Assembly: GCF_947179165.1 (NCBI RefSeq)
Contig: NC_077240.1
Coordinates: 44,095,501-44,159,500 of the forward strand
Origin: Solanum dulcamara
Lineage: Eukaryota > Streptophyta > Magnoliopsida > Solanales > Solanaceae
DNA: 64,000 nt
Reading direction: 5' to 3'
Positions 1 to 10,882 of the stretch are shown here, in pieces. The position numbers were made by a program, and so were the translations under genes. The stretch's first letter is position 1; each line of letters opens with the position of its first letter. The notes beneath the pieces are model-generated. The model was not told the DNA's origin. It did no database searches and saw nothing but the letters and a program-made list of their open reading frames with translations.

Positions 1-731
1 ACTTACGCCATCGCGAAAGAACATCCCATGAACAGAAGAACAAATCAACATGCATCAGAAACAGCAATATCAAAAAAACATTGACTCAAAAATCCTTCGA
101 ATGGACCCTCAAAATTCATTTGTAACCCCGTGCACATAAACCATATATGTAACTCCAAAAGTTTGATGTTTCAGACTCATTAAAACCATCAAAGCATGGA
201 TCTGAGGTCTCCTTAACCGACACCTATTAAAGCTACTACTAACTAACTTTCACCTAAAAAGACCAAAATACCCTCGGAACCTCCAAAAAATAAACTGAAG
301 CTCTACCCAGACCTAAAATCTCCTCCTGAATCCAACAGAATCAAAAGAATTCCAATTCGAGCGTACGAACTCCAAATATTGTCCAAAGTTAAACTTTGGC
401 GTAACTTCCACTCAAATCCCAACTCAAGGCCCCAAATCACCATAAAAACCTTAGAATTGAAGACAAAAACTCTCCTAAACCAAAGTTTGAATTTCAGAGC
501 TAATAGAATTGACAGATTCTATTCTGAGACTCAGCTCCAGATGACGACTAAAATCACTCATGTTAACTCAAAAGCCTTCAAATGTTTAAAACTTCTAAAA
601 ATCTCAATTTTTCAATCTGGTTTCAGTTTTAATCTCATATACTGATCAAACATGACTCAAGACAACTATTGAGAGCGGTAATATGATATATTTTCAAGAC
701 TTCCCTAAAAATGGCCTCCAGGGTTATTACA
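1..731 (-). repeat. 3' LTR (partial, runs off window) of a minus-strand gypsy element
   Basis: Read on the minus strand, this block begins TGTAATAACCC at 731 and directly follows the pol remnant at 732-2820, as a 3' LTR should. It continues past the window edge, so neither its U5 end nor a target duplication is visible. The terminus resembles that of the LTR ending at 20472 (rc of gggtcattaca). No protein is supported in it; the 88-codon open frame at 379-645 has no recognisable motif. Confidence 0.7.
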
Positions 732-748
732 TTATCCACCACTAAAAA
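732..748 (-). other. putative polypurine tract
   Basis: On the minus strand the bases just before the LTR read TTTTTAGTGGTGGATAA, purine-rich and directly abutting the TGTAATAACCC terminus. This is the expected place of the plus-strand primer of a Ty3/gypsy element. It is degenerate, so the call rests on position more than on composition. Confidence 0.5.
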
Positions 749-2820
749 CCATGTTCATTGTCAAATATAAAGTAAATGAAAGTTCCTGAAGCATCCAAAA
801 ACTGTGGATATCTTGCATGCATATCAAACTTTGTCTCCTAAGTAGCCTCTCAATTGGATGATGCTTCCACTAGATCTTCACAAAAGCTATCTCCTTAGTT
901 CTTAGTTTTCGAACCTGCCTATCCAAAATAACTATAGGCTCCCCCTCAAATATCAAGAATGGATCCAAAACCACATAATCAATCAAAATCACATGGGTCT
1001 CATCAATAACATATTTTTAAAGCATGGAAATATGGAAAATAGGATGAACCACAGATAAACTAGGTGGTAAGACCAACTTATAAGCCACCTCTCTAATTCG
1101 CTCAAAGATCTCAAATGGACCAATGAACCTATGGCTAATCTTGACTCTCTTTCGATGATACCTTAAGCCATATATGATCTCCCTTAATGAACTTTAAAGC
1201 TCGAGCTCTCCTATCAACATAGCTCTTCTGTCAAATCTGGGTTGTAAACAATTTTCCCTAAATCAAACAAACCTTCTCTATGGCATCTCAAAGAAAATCT
1301 GTATCAAAGGTACTCAACTCCATAAAATCAATCCACCCAATGAGAGATCTATACCTTCATCCATGCAATGCCTAAAATAGATCCATCTGCATATTAGAGT
1401 GATAGCTATTGTTGTGAGCAAGCTCCACTAAAGGAAAATGCTGATTCGAACGAGCACGAAAATCAATCAACATGATCGAAGCTGTCTTCTAATACCTGAA
1501 TCTTTAGCTCACACTGCCCATCAGTCTAGGGGTGAAAGTTTGCACTCTTGTCTAATTGAGTACCCAACCCATGTTGCAATGCCCTTTAAAAGTGTGAAAT
1601 AAGGAGAGAACCACAATTTGTAATAATATAAATAGGCACCCAAGCAATTGAACTATCTAACTAAGGTAGATTTGAGCCAACTTCTCTATCATATACTTTA
1701 TCTGAACCAGAATAAAATAGGAGGAAGAGTTCAATTATCAATAATCACCCAAATCAAATCATATCCACCCACGGTAGTAGGCAAACCCTCCATAAAATCC
1801 ATAGTAATATGCTCTAACTTTCAAGTAGGATTGAGCATCCTCTGAGACACACCACCAGGTCTCTAATTCTCCCACTTGATCTACTAGCAAGTCAAACACT
1901 TGGCCACAAACTTAACTATGTCCTTCTATATACCACACCACCAATAATGCTAACTGAAATTGTAGTACATCTTGGCCACTCCTAGGTGAATAGAGTACCT
2001 CAAATAATGTGCCTCCAAAATCAATCTAGTTAAATCACCCACCTTAGGCACACAAATCCTACCTCCAATCCTTAGTACACCCTCAAAAATCAAATACCGC
2101 TTCCTTACATTTACCTCTCAACACTTTGTATCGAATGATACACAACCTCTCATTCTCAAATTTCTCTCCCTAATTTTCTCAACCAAGGAAGAACGAACCT
2201 CCACAAAGGAAATAACACCACTACCCTTGGAAATTTGAAACCAAACAAGGATTTTAGCCAACCTATGGAAAACTCTAGCCAATGGGCGCTCCTCAACTCG
2301 AATCGAGGAATGAGTTCCCTTGATAGAAGACTTCCTACTCAATGTATCAGCTACCACATTTTCCTTGTTAGGACGGTATAAAATAGTCATATCATAGTAG
2401 TTTAGATGCGTTTGATTGAAAATGTACTAAAGGCTCCTATGATTAGTGAAAACCTCACAATGCACCCTATACAAATAATAACACCACAACTTTAATACAA
2501 AGACCTTAGCTGCCAACTCCAAATTGTGGGTGAGATAGTTCTTCTCATAAGTCTTCAACTACCTAGAAGCATATGTAATCACCTTTCCTTTATGTATCAA
2601 CACACCACTTAATCCAACTCCCGATGCATCATAATACATAGTGAAACCCACACCCTCTTTGGGTAAGGTCAAAATGGAGCCATAGTCAACAAAGTCTTGA
2701 GCTTTTGAAAGATTACCTTAAACTTATTGGACCATTGAAAATACACCTTATTCTAAGTCAACCTAGTCAAAAGGGTTGGAATAGAAGAGAAACCCTATAC
2801 AAACCTTCTAATCAAATGGC
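749..2820 (-). pseudogene. gypsy pol remnant: RNase H and integrase
   Basis: This is a broken pol of a chromovirus-type Ty3/gypsy element. On the minus strand, from 2820 downward, I read the RT/RNase H connection (VSSIPTLLTRLT, like family VQGFSSIAAPLTRLT). RNase H ends in the ORF at 2118-2390, with NVVADTLSRKSS matching the family NVVADALSRKS and EERPLAR following. Integrase core and C-terminal/chromo-like sequence run down to about 790. Frames shift repeatedly and stops interrupt every domain, so no product is expected. The remnant stops abruptly at about 2820, where an oppositely oriented RT begins. Gag, protease and the RT core of this copy are absent. Confidence 0.85.
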
Positions 2821-4783
2821 CCAGCAGAATTGAAAGAGTTAAATGATCAGTTGAAGGATTATTGGATAAGGGTTTCATTAGATTGAGTATCTCTCCATAG
2901 GGTTATCTATTTCTCTTTATAAGGAAGAAGGACGGATCTCTCCATATGCGTGTTAATTATCGACAGTTGAACAAGGTCACAATTAAGAATAGTTATCCCA
3001 TTTTAAAGATTGATGACTTGTTCGATCAACTTCAATAAGAAAGCTACTTTTCAAAGATTAATCTTTGATCGAGTTATCATTGAATCTGAGTAAGAAAATG
3101 TGTCATTCCTATGAAGGCTTTTAGAACTCGGTATGGTCCCTTTGAATTCTTAGTTATTTTTTTTGGACTAACGAATGCTCCTACAGCTTTTATGGATTTG
3201 ATGAGTAGGTTATTCAAGAAATATTTGGATATGTTCATAATTATATTCATTAATGATATTTTGATCTATTCTAGGAGTGAGGAAGATAATGCCTCTCATT
3301 TGAGGATTGTCTTGCAAATTCTCAAGGACCTTTAGTTATTTGCTAAGTTTAGCAAGTGTGAGTTTTGGTTGAGGTCAGTTACTTTCCTTGGCCATGTTGT
3401 CTCTAGTTAAGGTATTATGGTTGATCTTAGAAAGACTGAAGCCATTAAAAATTGGCCTATACCTTTATCTCCTTCTGATATTTAGAGTTTTTTGGGCTTA
3501 GACAATTATTATAAATAGTTCGTGGAAGGTTTCTCTTCCATTACATCACCCTTGACTACTTTGACTCAAAAGAAGGTGAAATTCTAGTGGTCTGAGGTAT
3601 GAGAGAATATCTTTCAAGAGTTGAAAGATAGGCTTACCTCCGCTGTGGTGTTGACTTTAACGGAAGGTTTCATGGGTTTGTTATATATTGTGATGCTTCA
3701 GAGTTGGTCTTGGTTGTGTGCTGATGCAAAATGGTAAAATGACTTGGAGTTGGCGACAGTGGTATTTGCTTTGAATTTGTGGAGACACTATCTATATGGT
3801 GTCCATGTAGATGTATTTACAGATCACAAGAGCTTGTAATATATGTTCACTCAAAAGATTTTGAAACTTCGACAAAGGATATGGCTTTTGAATTATTGAA
3901 GGACTATGACATGAGTGTGTTTTACCATTTGAGAAAGGAAAGTATGGTTGTTGGCGCTCTTAGTAGATTTTCCATGAGTATTGTTGATCATATTGAGGAT
4001 GAGAAGAAAGAGTTAGTTCGAGATATTCATAGTTTAGCTTATTTTGGTGTTTGATTAGTTGATTTCGAGGATGGTGGTGTTATTATTTAAAATAGTTCTG
4101 AATAGTCTTTTGTGGCAGATGTTAAGTCTAAGCAAGATAATGATCCTACTTTGGTTGAATTAAAGAAAACAGTTGCCGAAAAAGCCATTGAGGCTTTCTC
4201 CTAAGAGGGATATGGTGTTTTGAGATACCAAGGTCGATTGTGTGTTCCTAATGTAGATAATTTGAGGAAAATGATATTGTCTGAAGCTCACAGCTCATGG
4301 TATTTATTCATACAGATTCCATAAAGATGTATCATGATTTGATGGAATTGTATTGATGGAATGACATAAAGAGAGATATTACGGAGTTTGTAGCTGTCCT
4401 AATTAACAAGTGAAGGTTGAACATCAGAAACTGAGAAGTTTAGCTCAAGATATTGAGATTCCTATTTGTAAATGGGAATCCTTGAATATGGACTTAATTA
4501 CATACTTGCCTCGTACCTTGTAGGCAACATGAATTGATTTGGGTGGTTGTTGACTGAATGACTAAGTCAACTCATTTTCTTCCTGTTAAGCTTTCATATT
4601 CAGCCGAGGACTATGATAGATTGTATATTTGGGAGTTGGTTAAGCTTCATGGTGTCCCATTGCTATCATTTCTGATCGAGGTACTCAATTTATATGTTAG
4701 TTTTGGAGATCTTCCCAAAAGGGTCTTGATACTAAAGTTAAGCTTGGTACAACTTTTCTCCCTCAGACAAATGATAAGGTGAG
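2821..4783 (+). pseudogene. gypsy pol remnant: RT, RNase H, integrase N-part
   Basis: The plus-strand pol starts inside RT (LKELKDQLKDLLDKGFI, family LKELKxQLEELLxKGFI) and runs through a KKDGS motif. The ORF at 3111-3335 carries [16 protein letters not shown] and the active-site region. RNase H follows (VFTDHKSL near 3815), then the integrase zinc region near 4400 and core (TKSTHFLPVK at 4561). The catalytic box reads FINDIL where the family has FIDDIL or YVDD, so one catalytic Asp is Asn, consistent with a G-to-A change. Stops and frameshifts are frequent. The frame is cut at 4783 by the inserted element and resumes at 7890. Confidence 0.88.
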
Positions 4784-5158
4784 TGTAAGACCTCAAAAGT
4801 CAAAAAGTCAAATAAAAGAAAAATCATAGGAGAATTTAGACTAACCAAGGTCTGCGAGTCAGTCTACAATTCATGGAGACTATTACAAGTCATAAAGATA
4901 ACTTGTAGAAGTGAAGCTAAGGCTGGAAATTTTAATAGGGGAAGTGTGTAGGTCTACGAGTTATTTATTGACTTGTAAAGAAGTCCACGACTCGTAGACA
5001 CCAGTCGTAGTGTAAGGTTTGAACACCTGCAACTACTGAGCCTTAGGACCTTACCTATGACTCGACAAGATGATTTGTAGAAAAGATTATGACTCGTAAA
5101 GTCGAGTCACACAAAACCTTCAAAGACTAAAAAATTTTAGGTTTTAACTCTTGAAGCT
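4784..5158 (+). repeat. truncated 5' LTR
   Basis: The first ~375 bp of this block align by eye with 6223-6595, the start of the 3' LTR of the same insertion. Both begin TGTAAGACCTC and share the runs of TACGACTCGTAG-like motifs. Homology stops at about 5158, where sequence in the opposite orientation starts. Confidence 0.8.
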
Positions 5159-5565
5159 GGTGTGATCACATTTGGAGGAGCCATTACTCCTTGGTTGGCC
5201 ACTATGTGGGCTAGTATAGTGATAGTGGTCCAAAACTTTGTATTAGTCACTTGGTCCGGTAGAGGAACATTGTCTTGAGGAGCTGGGGGAGCTTGGGCTT
5301 CATTAACATTCTCTCCCCTTGGAAATAGTGGTTTTCTTGGAGCCACTTTTTTGAAAATCGCAAAGAGAGACCGTTAGGGAAAAGAAGTTTTAACGTAAAC
5401 TCTGTAGCACGATATGGATCATGAAAGAAGTGAAAATTCCTAAATGCTTCACATCCTCCTCCTCATAAGTATGGCGTGCTTCATACCTATGAATAAGACT
5501 CTACTTGATATTGCATGTTGGACACCCTAGTACACTTGGAAAGCCTTGCGCTCTGATGCCAAGTT
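5159..5565 (-). pseudogene. inverted gag N-terminus and leader
   Basis: On the minus strand an ATG at 5346 opens MAPRKPLFPRGENVNEAQ, followed by PLPDQVTNTKFWTTI and IVANQG. This matches the family gag start (MPPRR..., a VTNAEF-type motif, then a VxNQ motif). The reading stays open to about 5137, but gag homology ends near 5159 where LTR sequence begins, leaving only about 60 residues of a gag that is normally several hundred. The stretch 5347-5549 is the leader between PBS and gag. The fragment is inverted relative to the rest of the insertion. Confidence 0.72.
5550..5561 (-). other. primer-binding site (initiator tRNA-Met type)
   Basis: The minus strand reads TGGCATCAGAGC, one change from TGGTATCAGAGC, which pairs with the 3' end of plant initiator tRNA-Met. 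It lies four bases inside an LTR end (tgtcacgacccggcc on the plus strand, 5566-5580). Confidence 0.75.
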
Positions 5566-5580
5566 TGTCACGACCCGGCC

Positions 5581-5990
5581 TATGAAGGGTGTAATGTGTT
5601 TTGGTAATAAGGGGAAGTTGATTCCTAGATATGTAGGACCTTATAGAATATTGAAGCGTATTGGCAATGTGGCATATTAGTTAGAATTGCTATTTAAGTT
5701 GGCTATGGTTCATTCGGTATTTCATGTGTGAATGTTGAGAAAATTTGTGGGTGATCCAAACTCTATTGTGCCATTAGAAAGTGTGAATGTTGAAGAGAAT
5801 TTGACTTATAAGGAGGTTCCTATGGAAATCTTAGACCAACAAGTGAAGAGGTTAAGGATAAAGATGTCACGTTCGTCAAGATGTTGTGGAGAAATCAATA
5901 ACTAAAAAGTGCTACATGGGAAGTAGAAGCGAACATGATAAAGTATTATCCGTATCTCTTTCCTTCTACTCAATCCTAAGGTACTAAGTT
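5581..5990 (+). pseudogene. integrase C-terminus / chromodomain-like remnant
   Basis: From 5582 the plus strand reads MKGVMCFGNKGKLIPRYVGP, then a RILKRIGNVAY block, a VHSVFHV block, and LTYKEVPMEILDQQVKRLR. Family proteins have MKGVMRFGKKGKLSPRYVGP, HPVFHVSML and EILDRQVRKLR here. The final part (LHGKVEANMIKYYPYLF) corresponds to the family motif TWEAEADMRxRYPHLF. In-frame stops (after VAY and after FHV) and a frameshift near 5860 make it a dead copy. It directly precedes the polypurine tract, the normal position for the end of pol. Confidence 0.85.
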
Positions 5991-6205
5991 GTTCATGATC
6001 AAATCAATAAAACTTTGATATTTCAGTTTCGTACGTCTTTCATATGCATACATGTTTATGAAGTTGGTTTTAAAAGAATAATTTATGTTAAGATTGAAAG
6101 TCTCATGGTTTATACATTTTTATGTATCATCGTATTCATGTTGGGTTGCTAGTCCTCATTTTATATCTTTTCTATACTAGTTGAATCTTATTCGAGGAAG
6201 AATAT

Positions 6206-6222
6206 CCATAAGGGGGAGATAT
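6206..6222 (+). other. polypurine tract
   Basis: The run ATAAGGGGGAGATAT lies immediately before the TGTAAGACCTC start of the 3' LTR. It is the expected plus-strand priming site of a Ty3/gypsy element. Confidence 0.75.
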
Positions 6223-7889
6223 TGTAAGACCTCGGAAGTAAAAGAGTCAAAGAAAGCAAAATCTCAAGAGAATTTGGACTGACCCAGGTCTATGAGTTAG
6301 TCTACGACTAGTGGAGACTATGATGAGTCATAAAGACGACTCATGAAAGTGAAGCTGAGGCTGGAAATTTTAATAAGGGAAGTATATGGGTCTACGAGTT
6401 ATTTGATGACTCATAAAGAAGTCTATGACTCGTAGGCACCAGTCATAGTATAGGGTTGGGACAACTACAACTATTGAGCCTCAAGACCTTATCTACTACT
6501 CGAAAGAATGAGTTGTAGAGAAGATTACGACTCGTAGAGTCGAGTCGTGAAAAAACTTTAGATACTGGAAAATTTCAGGTTTTTAACCTTGCAAGACGAG
6601 TTGGGTCTACGACCCGTAGATGTTATTATGAGTCTTAATAATGACTCATAGGAAAAGTTCAGAGACTCGACTTTCAGGTGTTTTTCAAAACCTGTAGGAC
6701 AATTTGTTCCTATGACTCATCGCCACTTCTGCGAATCGTAGAGTTCAATTCATGATGCCAAATTTCGGATTTTAATCAAGGTATATGGGTCTTTTTCCAA
6801 GTTCGATCCAATGAACCTAGATATTTTTATGGCCAATTTTAAAGTCTATATATACCTAATTCTTCAAAATCTCCTTATGTTCCATTTACACTTCAAATTT
6901 TCCCTAAGGCAAGACTAAGAGATCATCTCAAAGCTTCTTCTCCAAACATTAAACTAGGCTTTTAAATTCATCAAGGTTTTCTCTTCAATTTGAAGTTAAT
7001 TTTTAACAAGGTATGTGGGGATAGATCCATGGGTTCCTTTCATCCATGGAGTCCCAAGGGTTTCCTCAAAAATCTCATGTAATTTCATTATCTTTAAACT
7101 CTAATTTTGATGAATTGTGTTGGGCTGTCTCAATTATTTTTTTATTTGTTATCAATGATCACTATAAGTATGATTTAACAGTAATAGCATGCTTTCAAGT
7201 TAGATTATGAATGCCTATGTATGAAGCTATTTTCAATAGTGATTCACATGAATTATGATTATGAAGTCCAATGATTCAAGTATCTTATGGTTTTCAATCA
7301 AATTAATTATGTATTCAAGTTTACCCTAATTTCAAGTATGAATTATGGTTATAGATTTTAATTATGTTCAAGTCATGAATTTCATTCACATTATGGAAAA
7401 GGTGACTAGCCCTATGTGGTGACCAAGGAACCTAATATCATATATTATGCAAGTATGATTTGTAATGATGAAATGCCAATACTCATATTACAATTATGTT
7501 GTAAAATAAGCTATTGTATGAGTTTAAGACCTATGATAAAGTATATGATATTTGTTATCTATGATTACTATATCATGTTATGTATTCTGTGGGATTTGAC
7601 TTTGCACCAAGTGGACTTGATGTGGGGGCGCTACCAAAAGACCCAGTAGCAGCCTCTAGTCCCTTAAAATACATGCCACTGTAGGTTGCCTTCATGACCT
7701 AGTTAGTGGATCCACAAATAGCGTATTCAATGTCACGATCTCTTTAGGATTCATGTTTAGACTCTTTCTATGTTATTTCCACATTTACTTTACCTTACGC
7801 ATGATTTATGATATGTCAAGAGGTTTGGTTGAAGCCCTTCAGGGTTTCGATCGCCGTGTTATGACTAGATCCTTGGTCAGGTCATGACA
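6223..7889 (+). repeat. 3' LTR, 1667 bp
   Basis: The LTR runs from TGTAAGACCTC to GGTCATGACA (TG...CA termini). Its U3 part is filled with CTACGA/TCGTAG motifs. A TATA box lies at 6847-6854 and a splice-donor-like AG|GTATGT at 7009-7014. A hyphenated repeat around ATCCATGG follows the donor. The short open frame at 7416-7649 has no recognisable motif. Confidence 0.85.
6847..6854 (+). promoter_or_regulatory. LTR TATA box
   Basis: TATATATA sits in the middle of the 3' LTR, with AT-rich sequence and then a C/T-rich leader downstream. This is the probable U3/R boundary region of this LTR family. Only position and sequence support it. Confidence 0.55.
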
Positions 7890-8134
7890 CAAAGCATACC
7901 ATTCAAACCTTCGAAGATATATTGAGAGATTGTGTTGTTGGTTTCAAAGGTAAGTGGGATCATTTGTCGGTGATAGAGTTTGCCTATAATAACAATTATC
8001 ATTTCAACATTGAGATGGCTCCATTTGAGGCCTTATATGATAGAAGGTGTAGGTCTCCTACTTTTTGGTTCAAAGTGGGTAAAATGGACTTGATAGGACC
8101 CAAGTTGGTGCATGAGGTTATAGAGAAGGTGAGA
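7890..8134 (+). pseudogene. integrase core, downstream half (continues 2821-4783)
   Basis: The plus strand reads KGKWDHLSVIEFAYNNNYHF then MAPFEALYDRRCRSP, as in the family (LIEFAYNNSYHSSIxMAPFEALYGRRCRSP), and ends at HEVIEKVR. It continues the integrase broken at 4783. The region just before it corresponds to the family HPQTDGQxERTIQTLEDML containing the catalytic Glu, but here it is scrambled around the insertion point. Coding similarity ends at about 8134, where a non-coding repeat begins. Confidence 0.85.
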
Positions 8135-8344
8135 TTGGGGGGTATATATACTAACCCCAGTTTAAGTTAGGGGTGTTTTGGTATTTCCTTATGTTTTTCT
8201 TAATGAATGTGGATGGTTTTGGGGGGTATATATACTAACCTATTAACTACCCTAAGCCATCTTAACCCTCTCATTCTTACCCAAACAATCAAATCACAAA
8301 ATCTTCTCTCTAAAGTGTTCTCTCAAGAGTCTTCTTCTTCCTCA
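8135..8344 (+). repeat. promoter-like LTR fragment with 84-bp-spaced repeat
   Basis: A 20-bp sequence (six G then TATATATACTAACC) occurs at 8137 and again at 8221, 84 bp apart. After the second copy comes a C/T-rich leader-like stretch. This looks like the TATA/leader part of an LTR with a short tandem duplication, but no LTR ends are visible. The family is not recognised. Confidence 0.45.
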
Positions 8345-8512
8345 AGCAAAATAGTGACAACCCCCTCTCTAGGCCATATATTCAGGTATTGTCTCTGCCT
8401 GGGTCATCCAGTTCATCCCTTTCTTCACTCTGTAGGGCTTTCTGGGAATCAAACTCGGAACCTCAGGCTCCTTTACACCCACCCTGGGGATTGACTTTCA
8501 CTAATTGAGCTG
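8345..8512 (-). mobile_element. tRNA-like SINE, minus-strand unit
   Basis: On the minus strand this unit begins GCTCAATTAGTGAAAG (box A-like) and carries a box B-like GAGTTTGATTCC (8445-8456, rc). A body follows that matches the plus-strand unit at 8516-8745. The 5' ends of the two units face each other across about five bases. The exact 3' end is uncertain because similarity fades near 8345. It could also be one arm of a fold-back element that captured a tRNA-like segment. Confidence 0.6.
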
Positions 8513-8515
8513 CAA

Positions 8516-8745
8516 CTCAATTGGTGAAAGGCAATTCCCTAGGGTGGGTGTAAAGGAGCCTGAGGTTCCGAGTTCGATTCCCATATGGTGAAAGTCGATC
8601 CCCCAGAGTGCCTATAAATGAGACTGAGTTTTCGGGTTCAATTCTCATGAAGCCCTGTAGATTGAAGAAATGGATGAACTGGCTGACCCTGGCATAAACA
8701 ATACTTGAATATGTGGGCCCAAAAGGGGGTCATCATAATAAAAAT
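8516..8745 (+). mobile_element. tRNA-like SINE, plus-strand unit with duplicated head
   Basis: Box A-like CTCAATTGGTGAAAG is at 8516-8530 and box B-like GAGTTCGATTCC at 8570-8582, a spacing typical of a tRNA-type internal Pol III promoter. A second head-like segment follows (GGTGAAAGTCGATC, then box B-like GGGTTCAATTCTC near 8634). The shared body GCCCTGTAGATTGAAGAA comes after that. The minus-strand partner lacks the second head, so this copy seems to have a tandemly duplicated tRNA-related region. Confidence 0.6.
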
Positions 8746-10882
8746 ATTAAGACATTCATAAGGTAAAATCCATGAGTGAATGCATGCAAGAGTAATCAAG
8801 TAGATAACATTTAAATCATATATATATGGGAAGATGACTATAACCGATATTTAAAACCATATGAGCTATTATATGGAATACAATATAATCCCCTACGTTT
8901 GCACGGGGAGAATACTTGTCGGGTAGAACTCCATTCATCGTACATTCATTCATTTAACATTTGATGGCTACAAAGGCCTAGTCTACAAGGACTTCTATGG
9001 TGGTACATAGTTAATGCAGCATGAGACATTACTTAAGGACCTCTTCGATTGAGTCCCAATCTACATGCTATATTTGGTGATAAGTCAAATCCCACAGAAT
9101 AGTATAATACTTCAAAATAGTCATATCATATAGTTTGAGAATTCAGACCTCACATTCGGTAGAATAGCTCATTAAAACCTTTGGTGATTCAAGTATGCAA
9201 GAATTTTCCTTATTGCATAAAGAATCCATTAGTGAACCTTGATTTATAATATCATCATGACTGCTATACCCTATTTACCATCCTACTAACGAACTTTGAT
9301 TTATATGAAAATTTCATATACAATCATTTATGGTATTCCGAGTACCATATTAATCAGACCTACCTTTAGAAAAAATATTCAAAAGCATTGATGACATATA
9401 GGAATGTCATACATGTCATATCATAATCGTACACATGTCATAGGGATAATTTATTCGTCATCATTCATTATGTTTCATGAGCCATTTGCTCTTTAGCTTG
9501 GGTGATAAAACTTTCCACCAATATTCATTCCTTCATATCATTTTATAAGATTCCCTTTATTAAAAAATATATGTATTTGCTTCATAAACTTTCACTTGGA
9601 GGTAAAAAAGCTTTCAAGTCAAACTTCATTGGAAATATAGCAAAACGAGGTGGATTCCATTCAATTCATATTTAAAATATGCTTTTCAAAGAACCATGTA
9701 ATAACATTATCGATTGAGTCAATTCAAAATATACTTCAAATAACTACCATTCATTTCAAATATCCATAATAGCTTGAGATAGAAAATTACTTAAAATTCA
9801 ATAATTTATGCAATTGAGTAGTAATATATGCTTATTTGAACATAATATCAATAATTTGAACCATAACCTAGAAATTTGAGAAGGATTGAACAATACCCAT
9901 TTGAAAATTGATAAACCCAAGATAGAAAATTAGGGCATTCATATGTAGTAATCAATTTCATGCAATTTGAGTCAATAATCATAATTTCAATCATGCTTCA
10001 TGCTAATAAGAAGAAATTAGAAGTATCCATAAAGAATTTATACTTGAAATCAAAGGAATTAGTTGGAGAGGGTTTTGGACTCCATGGGTGGAAGGACCCA
10101 TGGATGAAAAAACCCACTTACCTTAGAGTAGAACTTGAAGAAATCTTGATGTTAGGTCATAAATGGGGAGCTTGAATCCTTGAGTTTGAGAGACAATTTG
10201 TTGGAGATGATTTGAGAGAGATGAGGATGAAGTTTTGGATTTTGGGGAGGCAAAAAACCGCAAAAATGACCCCAAAACGTGTCCAAGTTCAAATATATGT
10301 AATTAGGTGATTGTCCAAGATTTCCTTCATCAAACAAATCTGGAAAACGGGTTCAGAACCCTATAGGCGCTATAGTGGCGCCCGATGCTAGAGACAGAAC
10401 TACTGCAACTGACTTTGGTAACTATAGTGGCACCGGACACCAGATTCAAAACTACTGCAACTGATTTTGGGCTCTATAGTGGCATCCGACGCCAGGCCAA
10501 AAATTGATGCAGTAATAGTCTCTAGTAAAAAGGTCATAACTTTTTACTCCAAAATCAGAATAAGGTAAGCTTGGTGGTTTAGGAAATAAAACTCAAAGAC
10601 CTTTAATTTGATAGGTTATGGGATACCTAATTCGTTATATACTAGGAGATATGGGAATTTGAAATTGACCCTATTTCATACTCATACGAAAACGTAATCG
10701 ATGGAAGTTCTTTGGACTTGGCTTGGTGTTAGAGATCCCTTATGACCCTAAAACAAATCTAATACACTTAAAATACTTATAAATTGATCCTAACTCATAA
10801 ATACAACTATAAGTCATCGAGTTCAATCCTATACATATGAAGAATGGTTCAGGTCTTGGTGTAGAAATTTTGGGGTGTTATA
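8746..10882 (-). repeat. minus-strand LTR remnant
   Basis: On the minus strand the block starts TATAACACCCC at 10882 (a mutated TGTAACACCCC terminus). It passes an AT-rich TATA-like zone near 10290 and a splice-donor-like AAG|GTAAGT at about 10118-10124, then a CCATGG-containing hyphenated repeat. Its U5 end is missing; homology runs into the SINE pair at about 8745. Short repeats of CTATAGTGGC with ACTACTGCAACTGA lie at 10370-10500. No protein is supported. Confidence 0.6.

Larger units (their letters stand above)
4784..7889 (+). mobile_element. rearranged gypsy element inserted in integrase
   Basis: This insertion splits the plus-strand integrase: sequence before 4784 and after 7889 forms one domain. 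It holds a truncated 5' LTR (4784-5158, starting TGTAAGACCTC), an inverted gag-leader-PBS fragment (5159-5580), an integrase C-terminus (5581-5990), a polypurine tract and a 3' LTR (6223-7889, TGTAAGACCTC to TCATGACA). The bases flanking it (gtgag left, caaag right) do not form a clear duplication. RT and RNase H are missing, so it could move only with help from another element, if at all. Confidence 0.8.

Noticed and set aside
2118..2390. A standalone 90-residue gene
   Set aside because: Its NVVADTLSRKSS start is the end of gypsy RNase H and it sits between other pol pieces, so it belongs to the pol remnant.
4779..7894. A 5-bp TSD for the 4784-7889 insertion
   Set aside because: Flanking GTGAG and CAAAG agree at only two positions, so no duplication can be claimed.
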